Origin: Vanessa cardui
Taxonomy: Eukaryota > Arthropoda > Insecta > Lepidoptera > Nymphalidae
NCBI RefSeq assembly: GCF_905220365.1
Contig: NC_061138.1
Location: 6,463,814 to 6,527,813 of the forward strand
Length of the DNA: 64,000 nt
Reading direction: 5' to 3'
Below are positions 36,836 through 48,505 of the stretch, one piece after another. The translations under genes were made by a program, and so were the position numbers. A model generated the notes under the pieces. It was given only the letters and a program-made list of their open reading frames with translations, made no database searches and was not told the DNA's origin. How positions within the stretch are numbered: the stretch's first letter is position 1; the number at the start of each line of letters is the position of its first letter.

Positions 36836-38678
36836 TCGAAATTTCACTTCGTAATGATGGTTTATTCATTGCCGAAATCCAAGCTGAAGAATGCACGGCT
36901 TTATTGCTTCGAAGTATTGATCTTTTTACTAAAAATAGTATTTCATTGGAAATTCAAAACTGAATCTCAAAGTTCCTCTACCGCTTTAGTAATCTCGGGA
37001 CGCAGTTTCGATCGAAGCGACGTCACTGAATAGTATCTATTAGCTGGCTCTAATGCACTTTTATCTTTACAGCCTACGTATTAAGGCTCAAAACAGTTTT
37101 ATTAACTAATAAACTTCAATATCTTCCATGGAACTCTCGCTAACTTACGTCATCGGAGTTTTTGTGATGCGAAAGGAAAACTTTTACGTATTTCCAATAA
37201 CAATAAATTATTAGGGTAAGCCAATATATTTGATTGAAAATAATCAATTATAAATATATATGATTCCTCTTCTGTCTTAAAGTTCTAAAATATAATATAC
37301 GAACATCCAGAAATAAGCCACAACTAAAAATAGTTTCTTATAAATCTTATATTAGTGTATCTACTAAATATTTATAATTAGAAATGAAAAAAAACATACA
37401 AAAAAATGTTCAAATAATATTGAAGTAATTATTGTGTTCATGTAATTCTGAGAATATAAACATATGTTCAGGAAGAAAGTGTCTATTAGATAATTACGTC
37501 TTGGTTGACGACCTTTGGGCTTACTATCATGTCATATTTGTTACTAAATATCATAATATTATCTAAACATGCTGCAATGCAACACAGTTATCAATGTACA
37601 ATATAATCAATTCTATTATTACGACGTTATTAAATTATCAGATAACATTGTAGTTCATATTTCAAAACGCATGTTTATTTGATAATTACATTTATAAATG
37701 AACGAGTTATAATATTTTAATCGTACCATACATATTTTAATATTAATTTATTAAAAACCACACATCACATTAACCTGGATAAAATGAAAAGTATTTATGT
37801 ATGTATTTGTTGTATTGACGTGTAAAATACCTCTACTAACAAATGTACGGGCGTGTTCCATTTAAATGATGAAACTATGTATCAAAAACGAATCGTATAT
37901 GCTCATTGACACAGAAAATTTTGGGTTATTTCATGATTCCCAATGGCAATTTTAATACTTAACCAACAGGAAAATCATAAAAAAATATCTTACAAATTAT
38001 ATATATTTTTGGCACTAAATTTATTTAAATAAAATCAAAAAACGTCAACAGAACATAGATATAATATGATATGACTTATCTTTTTTATAGGTGAGCAGAA
38101 ATAATAATTCAACAATGCATTCAAATATCTGACATAAAATATATATTGTATGAATTCGATATTGTTTTCGTTTTGTAAATATAAATCAAATTGGAATTAC
38201 CTTACGCTTTGCATTTTTATTAAGAGAAGGTGTGAACAAATTATTTGAAATATTTCGTTAACAATGAACTTTTATTAAAGCGTTTATAGTAATTGCAAAT
38301 ATTAGGGATATTGATTTATTAGCTAGTGGAGGAAACATTTTCGAATCTGAAGACGACTCCATTGTAGTGACACAATCGCATTTCGTTCTAACATTCATTA
38401 TTCAAGAGATTATTTCATTCGATGGCTACATTATTATTCCACCCACGGCTTTGAAATGCCTTAACAAAGGGATAAATTGAGATTAATCGAATTGGTTTCC
38501 GTACAATCTGTATGTATGTGACTGAACATCTTGCGGTCTCATACGCCCCTTTGTTATTGACTTAAATGAAGTATATTGAACAAAACAATCACTGTTCCCA
38601 CGTTTTTTATAATATTTTTCGACTTATAGGTAAAATTTTTTATAGCAAATATTAATAATAATTATTTTTATTTTTCAG
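36836..38678. other. AT-rich, intron-like sequence
   Basis: No supported gene. It ends in a T-rich tract leading to a good splice acceptor at 38678. Confidence 0.4.
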
Positions 38679-38704
38679 ACTTTAACGGCTGGAGGAATAT
38701 CTAG
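38679..38704 (+). other. 26-nt microexon-like segment between strong splice sites
   Basis: A pyrimidine-rich 'tatttttcag' precedes 38679, and CTAG|GTAAGC follows 38704. In phase 0 the segment encodes TLTAGGIS plus two bases. In phase 1 (as would follow the 10931 donor) it encodes FNGWRNI then a TAG at its very end. Phase 2 meets a stop. A 26-nt exon is short but not unknown in insects. Chance co-occurrence of acceptor and donor is a real alternative. Confidence 0.25.
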
Positions 38705-39044
38705 GTAAGCATTTGAATGGTTGCCAACAATTACGATATTACCAATTGGTTTTTAATAATTTTAATTACAATGATTCCTTATTTAATTTTCTAGAATTGT
38801 GAACAAAATTACATAACCCATTTAATGCTGAAAAGCGTGTGAAAGTATAATATTCCAATAAATAATTCTATTATAATTAAACAAATCTATGTGAGAAATT
38901 ACTCCGTTGCCCTATTAAAGATTTCAATCGACTGTGAAGTAAGAGGAAACAGTTTTGTTAGGAATAAAAACATCACCTGCACTTTCCTTAAATGGTAAGA
39001 ATATTTGCCATTTATTATATACCCAACATAGTCAAAGGTAATAA

Positions 39045-39506
39045 TTATACTAAAATTTCAATATAAAGTACTGGATATACAATGTTCATATTAGATGAAC
39101 AAATCCATTTAATATCACTATTTTTTTTTAAATTTAAGTATATTAATATATTCAATCCAACAAATCTTATCATGAATTCGATCTCCTTGTATACATACAT
39201 ATGTATAGTGGAACGATAATCCGATAACATTTTAGTAATATTTAAATGTCTATACGAAAAAAAAAAATGTAAAAAACATATTCGATATTTGCAAAGTGAA
39301 TCAAATATACCAGGAAACATCAGTAGTGCAAGGTGCTTCCTCCCATAAGCTGTTTGCGCATCCGGATACAAAATGGTCCAATGCACAGATTTGAAGCACA
39401 TGTGTGGGAACATACACCCCCTCGCAGGGTGCAGCTGTGACTGTGGGAATATGCGGAGATAGATCAATAAATAGATGCAATATTTGTTGAACTTAATATG
39501 AATCAT
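39045..39506 (-). other. 153-codon open stretch, unrecognised
   Basis: This is the longest open frame in the window outside the RT remnant (minus strand, starting MIHIKFNKYCIY). Its composition is Ile/Tyr/Phe/Leu-rich, as AT-rich DNA gives. A GC-richer core at 39300-39470 lies in its N-terminal half. I see no domain, signal peptide or ordered motif. The plus strand over the same core also has an open stretch ending at 39471 with a run of cysteines (CSCDCGNMRR), so strand and coding status are undecided. Confidence 0.2.
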
Positions 39507-39610
39507 CTATATTATTTATAATCAATTGATGCTTTTATATAACGAGGATTAAGGCGTCAACTCGTTATTACACATGATGATATTCGAAATATAAGTAGTC
39601 GTACCTATTA

Positions 39611-39920
39611 GACTGAGATGGCCCAGTGGTTAGAACACGTGTATCTTAACCGATGATTGCGGGTTCAAACCCAGACAAGCACCACTTCATATATATGCTT
39701 AATTTGTGTTTATAATTAACCTTGTGCTCGGCGGTGAAGCGGTGAAAACATCGTGAGGAAACCTGCATGTGTCTAATTTCATCGAAATTCTGCCAAATGT
39801 GCATTCCACCAACCCGCATTGGAACAGCGTGGTGGAGTATGTTCCAAACCCTCTACTTAATGGAAGAGGAAGCCTTATCCCAGGAGTGGGAAATTTACAG
39901 GCTGTTACTTTACTTTACTT
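39611..39920 (+). mobile_element. Metulj-type SINE, full length, ACTTT tail
   Basis: The head gactgagatggcccagtgg and gcgggttcaaaccca is followed by the full body with a small duplication ('cggtgaagcggtgaaaac') and the tail 'ttactttactttactt'. The imperfect 9-bp flanks tacctatta (39602-39610) and tacccatta (39921-39929) probably represent a target-site duplication with one change. ORFs within it are fortuitous. Confidence 0.92.
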
Positions 39921-39929
39921 TACCCATTA

Positions 39930-40393
39930 TATATATCTCAATATCTCTTTTCGATATTCCATCAACTATGACACTTCGGATGTCACGTGTTCTTCTACGT
40001 CATACTGACGTCGCCAGCATGTACGATAAAAAAACCTTAATAAACTTTTTCATAAATTTTTGATGCTTTGACTTATAAGTAAACATCTAGTATCTTATTG
40101 TACTGAATAATCAGTAATCTTCCATGCCAATTTTGGCTACAGACGTACAGGCGTTCCGTATATGTAGGTATAAATTATTTTATCGTTGTCTTCGTTAATG
40201 AGATGGCATATAAAGCCTTATTATATAGTTACAATTTGGGCATGTTGTCATCCTGCCGACATAATTATGTGATATAACCGATGGTGTGCTGGCCTTAAAC
40301 AGTCGCTCTTCCTGTCACGTCCAAGAAGACGTTCCGTTTCAAAACCGTTAAGTCCTGTCACATGGATATAAAATCTACATTAAATTTTATTAT
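39930..40393. other. Short unique stretch, nothing recognised
   Basis: A somewhat GC-richer segment (40225-40360) shows no open frame or motif that I can name. Confidence 0.35.
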
Positions 40394-40590
40394 ATACTAG
40401 CTGATTCCCGCGACTTCATCTTTAGATTCCGTAATTTATATGCCCTTGTCCTCTTCACACAACCTCCAAACTAATTAATATAGGATATATGTATTAAAAT
40501 TAATTATAAGGAGTTCAGTGGTTTAGTCGTGATGAGATAACAAACGAATAACCAGAACCGCTTTCGCATTCATAACATTTATCTGATAAG
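40394..40590 (+). repeat. LINE-like tail repeat, diverged
   Basis: It starts 'actagctgattcccgcgactt' and continues 'gttcagtggtttagtcgtg' and 'gctttcgcattcataac', the expected order for this tail family. The middle is deleted or substituted. Confidence 0.6.
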
Positions 40591-42617
40591 TAGCACAGAA
40601 TTGATAATTAAAACTAATTAGGTCGAATATTAATAAAGATAATTATAATGATTCATATATTCTATTATCGTTAACATACCATTAAAAGTATGCTATGTTA
40701 ATGATAATAGTGTAAAATTATTAATATAATATTAAGTATATAAGTGTAAAATTATTCCCAAATTTTTGTGTTTGATAACATAACTGACGTCTAAACCAGA
40801 TGTAGTTTAAAAAGACAGTCGGATACACTTCAAAGTCTATAACAATCCGCGCTGTTTTGAAGTATTCGTCATTCTCCATTCATCCGTCAACGTGGGCATA
40901 GTTTCATAATATGCAGAATAGACAATGGAATCCTGAGACAAAAGGACTAGATACACGCTTGAAATACCGCAGACTGTATGTAAACAATGGGGAAGTGGGC
41001 CAGCGACGATCTCGAGACATTCGAGTCTCTTTATGAAGTGTGGAACTTTTACCATACTCGCCTTGTACTATTCTAATATGATGTATTTTCAAAGAAATAT
41101 AAAAATATCAATTTAATTATTATAATACCTGCTTTCTCACACACTCACCATTCCACATGCTCTTTATTTGTGTAACAAGTATTTTTTAATTTACTTAAAT
41201 CTAATCCCAAGGTCCAATGTTCAATTTCAAGATTAGTTAGTGCTGTCAATAAATTCAGTTGCAGTCAAACGTTGGCAAAATGTATGTGGGATTCGAATTG
41301 CCATTAAAAACACAATACTTAAAGGCTAATAATTAAATTGAACTGTATGTGCTACCAAAATGTAGTATTTTATTTAGTGTTCTTAATGAATATTCAATAC
41401 CTTATTTTTATATTTCAATGCTGTATATCACGGACGTTTTTAAACAATCGTAAATCGATTGTATAACATTATAAACGGCCATAACACCCACGATTTTAAA
41501 GACAAAAAAAGTAAGAAAGCCATTACAAACATCAACGTAAAAAACTGTTGACTTCGGCTTTTACTAAACATCTAAAAGGATCTGAGTCATTATTTTGATA
41601 TTTAGTCACTCTTAGAGACGGCACATAATTTAACAAAAGCTGATATTACGCGGCTTAAGAACCATAACATTTGTAGATAATCTTACATTGAAAATTAAAA
41701 TCTTTGTTATTTTAAAAACAACACTTTTATGTTCCTTTGTTATAGATGTTTATGATAATTATTAATAATTACATATAAATGATAAATAATATGAATTTGC
41801 TTTAATATGTAATATTTAAAACACATATTTAAAAACACTCAGATATAAGCGATTGATGTTCCACAAATCAATCAAATGATAATTAAATTTAATTAATGTC
41901 CACGAAAATAAGGAAATGTAAATTTGTATCTTTAACAAAAGTTAATATCGAAGTATAAGTTCCATGCCGTGAATATAATGGGTTTAAACAAATTTTATTG
42001 TTCCGAGAAGCAGACGGTAGGAAGTTTATTATGGCCGTTAAGTATTTTATCGTTATTTGTTTTTAGATTGAGAACAATATGAGTTAGGATCTTTAATTAA
42101 AAAGTTATTCACAAGGGCGTTTTATTTGATATATATATTCATGAAAAATAATAGATATTTAGTTATAATTTCTTAATGTTTTATTTGAAAAATCAATGTT
42201 TTTTTTTATATAAAAGAATTACTTTGAAAACATTCATCAGACAAACAGCAATCAAAACGCCTGGTAAGAGACTGAAATAACTAAGAAAAACATGAAGTCA
42301 TCCAAGCTATAACAATAATTCTTCCGACGTTATTTAAAGCCCGCATTATCATACTACTTGATAAATGTTTTGTTCGTATAAAAATAATAAGTCTCAACAT
42401 ACCAAACTCTGTTGTAACATGTTCTCGAGTTTGGTTTGACCATATATGACATTGAGTGTTGATTAGCGTGACAAAAGGTAATCCATAACCTTTAATATAG
42501 TAGTTATGACTTTAGTTAACATATTTCCCTTAGTCAATACAATGAAGACTTCTAGAAACGATATAACAAGACAAAAGATGTACGTCCTTTACTTTTAAAA
42601 AGTATCATGATACATAC
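40591..42617. other. AT-rich sequence with a hairpin and a GC-richer patch
   Basis: An inverted repeat at 40662-40678 / 40694-40710 has 17-bp arms with one mismatch and a 15-nt loop. At 40850-41060 two overlapping minus-strand open stretches (72 and 62 codons) cover a GC-richer patch, and neither is recognisable. Confidence 0.4.
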
Positions 42618-42626
42618 AAACATTAA

Positions 42627-42863
42627 CAGCCTATAAATTTCCCACTGCAGGGCTAAAACCTTCTCTTGCTTTTAAGAGAAGGTTTGGAGCATTTTCACCA
42701 CGTTGCCCCAATGCGGCTCGTTGGATACACGTGTAGCAGAATTTCGTTGAAATTAGTCACATGCAGGTTTCCTCACGATGTTTTCCTTCACCGCCGAACA
42801 CGATTATAAATATAAATTAATTACATGAATATTTAGTGGTGATTGCCTGGCTCTCATATTATG
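42627..42863 (-). mobile_element. Metulj-type SINE, inverted, truncated through the tRNA head
   Basis: The plus strand shows the complement: 'cagcctataaatttcccactgcag', 'accacgttgccccaatgcg', 'catgcaggtttcctcacgatg' and 'ttccttcaccgccgaacacg'. It ends at 'agtggtgattgcctgg', so most of the A/B-box head is missing. The 9-bp string aaacattaa flanks it (42618-42626 and 42864-42872), consistent with a 5'-truncated insertion. Confidence 0.88.
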
Positions 42864-42872
42864 AAACATTAA

Positions 42873-43144
42873 ATTAATATTATCCTACCTTTTTATTAAT
42901 ACAATATTACCTATCTATAATATCTCACTATAAAACAAAAGGGGGATGCTTGACTGCGTCATTTGCGCAATAAAGTTGGCTTAGTAGTACATTATATCCC
43001 TCATTAGCTTGTTGCTCGCTTAGTGTTGGGCAAATAAATAGGTCGGATATTAGGGGACAGAAATGAGAACGACCTAGAGGGACACTCACAGTGCCATCTT
43101 TGTGATTGATGGAACGTAACGAAAATAGAATTAACTAATATAAA
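42873..43144. other. Moderately GC-richer spacer, nothing recognised
   Basis: No ORF or repeat match was found in this short gap. It is bounded by a SINE and the next repeat. Confidence 0.35.
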
Positions 43145-43412
43145 CTTTACCACGATCAATCTGCTTCATTAAATAATACAAAACAAAGTCGCACAACAAC
43201 AAAGTCAAACAAGTTACCGCTGTATGACCCTATGTATGCTTATATCTTTAAAATTACGCAACGGATTATGATGCGGTTTTTTTAATAGATAGAGTGATTC
43301 GAAAGGAAGGTTTTGTATAGAAGTTTCTTATGTGGTTTCTTAAATAAACACATTATGTAGTGTATTTAGTATCAGTATTGCACCCGTGCAAAGCCGGGTG
43401 CGTCGTTAGTAA
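43145..43412 (-). repeat. CCCCGGCTTCGC repeat, inverted, diverged
   Basis: The complement landmarks run in reverse order: 'aaacaaagtcgc', 'ttaaaattacgcaacggatt', 'gatgcggtttttttaatagatag', 'tagtatcagtattgcacccgtgc' and 'aaagccgggtgc'. It is the free-standing version of the module inside units A and B. Confidence 0.78.
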
Positions 43413-45062
43413 TCTATATAACATGTTTCTTATATTGCAGGCTTGGCTTATTACAGTCTCGATGATCAAGTGCCCTGTGACCTGGTTTCAAATATCGCGT
43501 TGAGTCAATAACAAATTACTCTGTTCTTGCGTCAAGTTTTTTTTTTTAAACTGTTGATCGAACTCTTCGTCGAATTTTCTGCCTATGATAGAAATGATAA
43601 AATCGACAGTACGGCAGAGTTTACAGCCTGACTTCAACTATGCTTGGAAATGCCTGACATGGTAGTCTAATTCTTTATCACCAATGGGGTGATACACTAC
43701 GTGCTGGTAGCGCAAAATACTCTTAACAAAAAAAATACTCTTCTTAACTTCTCGGATTGGTAGGTTAGACATCCGACTCAATGGAATAAGGTCCTATTTT
43801 AATAAAGAGAACGCTTTTATTCTTATTGCAATAACGCAGACACTTTTTCGTATTTCTTATTACATTTTACTAATTAATTTATTAGTAGGAAAACGACTAT
43901 GAAGTGGCCGATAACATTTCAGAGTACATCTTGATAGAATTATATCATTACGGAGGATTTAGGCTAAGATAATATTTAACTAGACATAACTGACTTGATT
44001 TCTGCAGTAACTGAATAAATATATGCATACATTTAATTAGTATAAAGCTACGTTTAATCTCCAAATTCGTACACAACATATTTATATTAATCTTTTAATA
44101 CGGAGAGATAAGCCTTTCCTGTTAATAAAGTTCAACGACCTCTATTCCAATCACATCAATAATAATAAAACGTGAATTATAATTGAATTATTATAAGTAG
44201 TCTATGTCTACCCTTGTAAAGAAACAATCTTTAAGGAAACTCGTTTTATTGAACCCGGGTCGGCCTAGCTGTAATCATTGTCACGGTAAAACGGTAGTAC
44301 GTCACAGCATTAATTTTTAATTATTCAACAAGACAAAACGACCTCCCCAACCGAAACCAAGAGATATACAGTAATAGCACTTAAGTAACAGGATTAAAGG
44401 CTGTTATTGAGTGTTGTTTTTGAAACAGAATTAGAATTTTCTTTCCTACTAAAAAAATAACCAAGTTATAGAGTATAATGGAATGGAAAGGTTCCTTTTT
44501 ACATTTTTCTTTCTTGACATGTACAAGGACTTCGAAAAATTGTAGATGTTTTCATAGAATTTAACAGTATGAGAAAATGGAGGAAGTAGACTTTGTTCAT
44601 TATCAAAACAAAGATACTTTATATAAGGAGGCTTGTTATAAGTGCTTTTGAATCGACATTTTTCAACAAACAAAGATATACATGCCGTCAGAAGCGAAAG
44701 AAGAGTCAACATTTATTCTTTTATTTTCATTTAAGTTCGTATTACAGATTATACAAAATAATACACTTTATTTACCAATGCTGCTAAAAACCTTCCGTTG
44801 AAGGCAAATCATTTGTATTTTATTCGACTGCTCTGATCTAAAGCTACTATATGAGAACAGAGTAATTTAGGTTTCTTACAAATAATAATTTACTTTACCG
44901 AAGTCAGCGAGAGACATTTGTTAATCCCAGTTTATTACATGGAAATATCTGCGACGCGTGACCTGGATTTCAGACCATCTCTTGATTGATTTCTGTACGT
45001 TCTATCGAGAAATTTCATTTTACTTAAAGAAAATACAAGTGTTCGAGGAATTGTTTATTGTC
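43413..45062. other. AT-rich sequence with an isolated acceptor-like site
   Basis: 'gtttcttatattgcag' at 43425-43440 is a plausible acceptor. It is followed in one frame by 22 open codons (LAYYSLDDQVPC... then a stop), with no good donor nearby. No other gene signal was found. ORFs at 44449-44787 on both strands overlap and look fortuitous. Confidence 0.3.
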
Positions 45063-45365
45063 ATGAGCCGAGATGGTCCAGTGGTTAGAACGCGTGCAGC
45101 TTAACGACGATTGTGGGTTCAAACCCAAGAAAGTGCAAATATTAATGTGTTTAATTTGTATTTATAATTCATCTCGTGCTGCCCGGTGAAGAATTGTTCT
45201 CACGATGTCCTCACGATGTTCGTGAGGATGTGTCTAATTTCATCGAAATTCTACCACATGTGTAGTCCACCATTTCACATTGGAACAGCATGGTGGAATA
45301 TGTTCCAAAACCTTCTCCTCAAAGGGAGAGGAGGCCTTAGCCCTGCAGTGGGAAATTTATATATG
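45063..45365 (+). mobile_element. Metulj-type SINE, near full length
   Basis: The head reads 'gagccgagatggtccagtgg' (A box with one change) and 'tgggttcaaaccca'. Then come 'attcatctcgtgctgcccgg', a scrambled segment around 45200 with two 'cacgatgt' direct repeats, 'cattggaacagcatggtgg' and 'ggccttagccctgcagtgggaaatttat'. Neither the GTT nor the ACTTT tail is present, and no clear target-site duplication was found. Confidence 0.88.
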
Positions 45366-47793
45366 TATTTATACTAGCACCTAGAACATCCAAAGAAACA
45401 CAGTTTCGTACCGAGTAAGCTAAACTCATTCTCGGCAATGACAGACAATATCGTGAGGAACTGTGCATATCTTGGATGAAGTTCTCCTCACGTGTTCCTC
45501 CTCACTCTTTAAATAAACCTTGAACCATCGCCCCAAGACCTTTGCCGCGCAATAGGAAAATTGCTAGCTTATATTCCTCTATCACTTGTCCCTAATCCGG
45601 AACTGATCGCAATAACATAGAAAGGAAAATAACCAACGACGTTCAATAATATGTTTTGATAACCCAATGTCGATAACACGCTCGTAAACTTTCTATTTAC
45701 GTAGAACGGTAGAAAGCATAAATGTCTTAGTTTATCTCTGAATCGTTTCATTTACATTGTTACAAACGTATTCATACATACCTACGTTATTTTTTCTTGT
45801 ACTTATTTATTTTCTCTTTCAAAATCCTTCTTATAGACATTCAAAGATTTTTTTGAAGAAAGGCTTTCGTAGATATCAAATGTTTTACTTCGAAACCCTC
45901 TTTGGAAAACATCCAATTCAATCACGAAAATCGAATCAAAAGCCAGACCCTGAGATTATCAGCAAACTGTTACGTATAAAACTGTATTACAAAGAATTAG
46001 TTATAAACTAATAATTGTATCAATCATTTGATTTTCATAATAAAGAAGAGATTTCGACTACTTGAATGGCAATGATTTTAGGACATTAATCATCATAGCT
46101 TTTAATCTTTAGATATCTACATATGTATATTATAACTGATATTTTGAAATATTATAATATTCTATTATTTTGACATAGGTGTTAATTAAATTTAACCTTT
46201 AAACGATTTTCAGACGAGCGCTCAGATACTATTACATACGCCGTAATGATAGTTAATAATAATAAAAAAAATATTATATAAATATAATAATAACAAAGTA
46301 TTTTTTGTTTCACAATAATACAGGTATGGCAAACGCTTCAACTGATTGTCACACTGATTTGTCAGCGTAGATCTAGTTAGACATGGAGAGAACAAATACC
46401 GCAAGCGTACAAATTCGAATCTGCTTTATTTTATATTACATAAATCATTGCGCTTTTCGTCTTTAATTTTTTTATTTTATTCGTTAAATATATCGTAACG
46501 TCAAACCACATTTTTATATAACCTACGTCTATAATCGTAAATTAGTTGTTTATAATTACTTCGTTATAATGAACATAATGTACATTTAGTTTATTATTTA
46601 TCACGCTATAAATAGCAATACATAGGTAAATAATACGATGTGTTTTGAACGTGCATAATGTCGGAAATGATAGAATAAGTCATGATGCAAGGTTATCTTA
46701 GTTATTATGAGTGGAGGAATAAACGTGTAGTTTTAAGTGTTACTGATAACGCGCTTATATGCAAACGAGGCTATCAATCAACTACCAATACGTTTTTATT
46801 ATTCATTGCTTATTTGAGAACCATATGCCAACAATACGTGATTTCTAACTAGAAAAACACTATCGACTAAACATATCATATCAATATACGAAATGCATTC
46901 TTGAATTGTATTATTTCGTCACCATTAAATTAATATGAAAATAATGAAACAAATAAATAGTGACGTAGAATATTTAAGTATCGATTTTAAAGCTAAAAAT
47001 AAACATTTAAACGGGACACGCGATTCCACACAATGGAAAGAAATAGATATTGCTTTTGTACTAAATTCGATCTTACCGTAGTAGTAATATCCGTAATGAG
47101 TATTTTAATGACTGGAGCCGTCTTCAAGGTACATTGAGCACACCTGTACAGCCAGATCAAACAGTATTACCGCACAGCCGTTATATCGGACCTTGACTCT
47201 GTAATACTTTTTGTACAATCCCGAGAGCAATTGATTTGAAGGTGAATTCGTTTCGCAAAGCCCTGACAATCGTTGGATAATCATTTTGGCAGCCATTTAG
47301 CGGGTGGTTTAGACTTGTGAAATAATAAGAATATACACTAACGAACTCATATTCGGCATCAACTTTGAATGCGTCTAAAATAAAAATTTAAAGGGATTAT
47401 GAATGTTTTTAAAAATTTAAATTGAAATCTGTAGGTTGTTATAGTTCTTTAACTTCCTAACAGTGTGGTAGTATTGGAAAATATATGTTTTTAATAAATA
47501 CGTTAACTTGATTGTTCAAATAATGATCGTACAAAATGTTCGTTAGAAAAAAAAAAAACAAAAAAACCTACTTATTCAATGAAAAGTAGTATTATATGTA
47601 AATATTAGATTAGCTGAAATCTGAATGCAATTTCTCGAGTCGCTGGCCGCAAACTGTAACCTGTTCGTTAACTAAGGGTCATTTCCAAACAAGATTACAC
47701 GTTCATAGATAGTGATATTTTCTAATCGAAATCGGAACACCTGTTTTCTCCTTAGAACAAGGAGTGCAATAGAAATGATATCATACAATACAT
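45366..47793. other. AT-rich sequence with one GC-richer repeat-like segment
   Basis: At 47105-47300 a GC-richer stretch contains a 63-codon minus-strand frame (MAAKMIIQRL...). It reads like an old interspersed repeat, but I cannot name the family. Other ORFs (45569-46404) are short and overlap without pattern. Confidence 0.35.
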
Positions 47794-47854
47794 AGTGCGT
47801 GCGTGCGTGCGTGTGTGCGTGCTGCGTTCGTGCGTGCGTGCGTGCGTGTGTGTA

Positions 47855-47894
<40 letters not shown>

Positions 47895-47931
47895 TGTGTG
47901 TGTGTGTGTGTGAGTGTGTGTGTCTTTCAGG
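47794..47931. repeat. Compound microsatellite (GTGC)n-(GT)n
   Basis: GTGC tetranucleotides interrupted by 'tgttcg'-type variants pass into GTAT, then about 30 GT units with GAG interruptions. The cysteine/valine ORF over it is meaningless. It directly abuts the start of a reversed LINE-like tail ('tgtctttcagggccaaatcact'), so it probably grew from that element's terminal 'tgtctgtctgt' run. Confidence 0.95.
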
Positions 47932-48190
47932 GCCAAATCACTGAACTCCTATTTTTTACCCTAATGATACCTAAAACTCTAGCGGCAACCGTTAGTTATT
48001 AATAGTATACTTTCCAAATACATTACAAATATTTTCTCTACAGAAACTCTAATAAACATATGATGACGTAAACTATATTTGATGACATTTCCATTTTAAC
48101 TTGTAGGTAATTGCAGTAAGTGACCCGTAAAACATTTTATTAAGTTTTTTTAGTGCTTAAACATTTTCTAATAGCTGTTAACCTTCTCAA
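47932..48190 (-). repeat. Reversed LINE-like tail fused to a segment shared with 52187-52440
   Basis: 47932-48000 reads 'ctttcagggccaaatcactgaac', the complement of the usual tail phrase. From 48025 the wording ('acaaatattttctctacagaaactc', 'cattttaacttgtaggtaattgcag', 'aaacattttctaatagct') repeats at 52187-52350. The two may be parts of one repeat family. Confidence 0.6.
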
Positions 48191-48284
48191 TATTGTATTT
48201 TTAAATAATTCATTATTTACATTGAACTATTAACGGATTATTTATTATTTGTTCAAATTTTAAGTGCAGAATAAGTATTTATAT

Positions 48285-48505
48285 TTTTGTAATTCTTATT
48301 ACAAATGTTATATAAACGAAAGTAACTCTGTCTGTTTTAACTATGTTTAACCGATTAAGATGAAATGTGATTTTGTGATTGTATGAGTACGAAACAATTG
48401 GCTACTTTATTTAATTCGCCCTTCTTAAAATAGGGATATGTGTGCTATAGGTAATTTTTTTTTAAATTTCACGAGTAAAGCCAAAGGTTTAGCTAGTATA
48501 AGATA
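48285..48505 (-). repeat. LINE-like tail repeat, inverted, diverged
   Basis: On the plus strand, 'aacgaaagtaactctgtctgt', then 'taaccgattaagatgaaatg', 'caattggctactttatttaattc' and 'gccaaaggtttagctagtat' follow the reversed order of the standard tail. Confidence 0.65.

Noticed and set aside
40837..41092. Two overlapping minus-strand ORFs as a gene fragment
   Set aside because: Neither frame shows a family motif, and two open frames over one GC-richer patch suggest composition rather than coding.
47799..48002. Cysteine/valine-rich 67-codon ORF
   Set aside because: It is a translation of the GT/GTGC microsatellite and not a protein.
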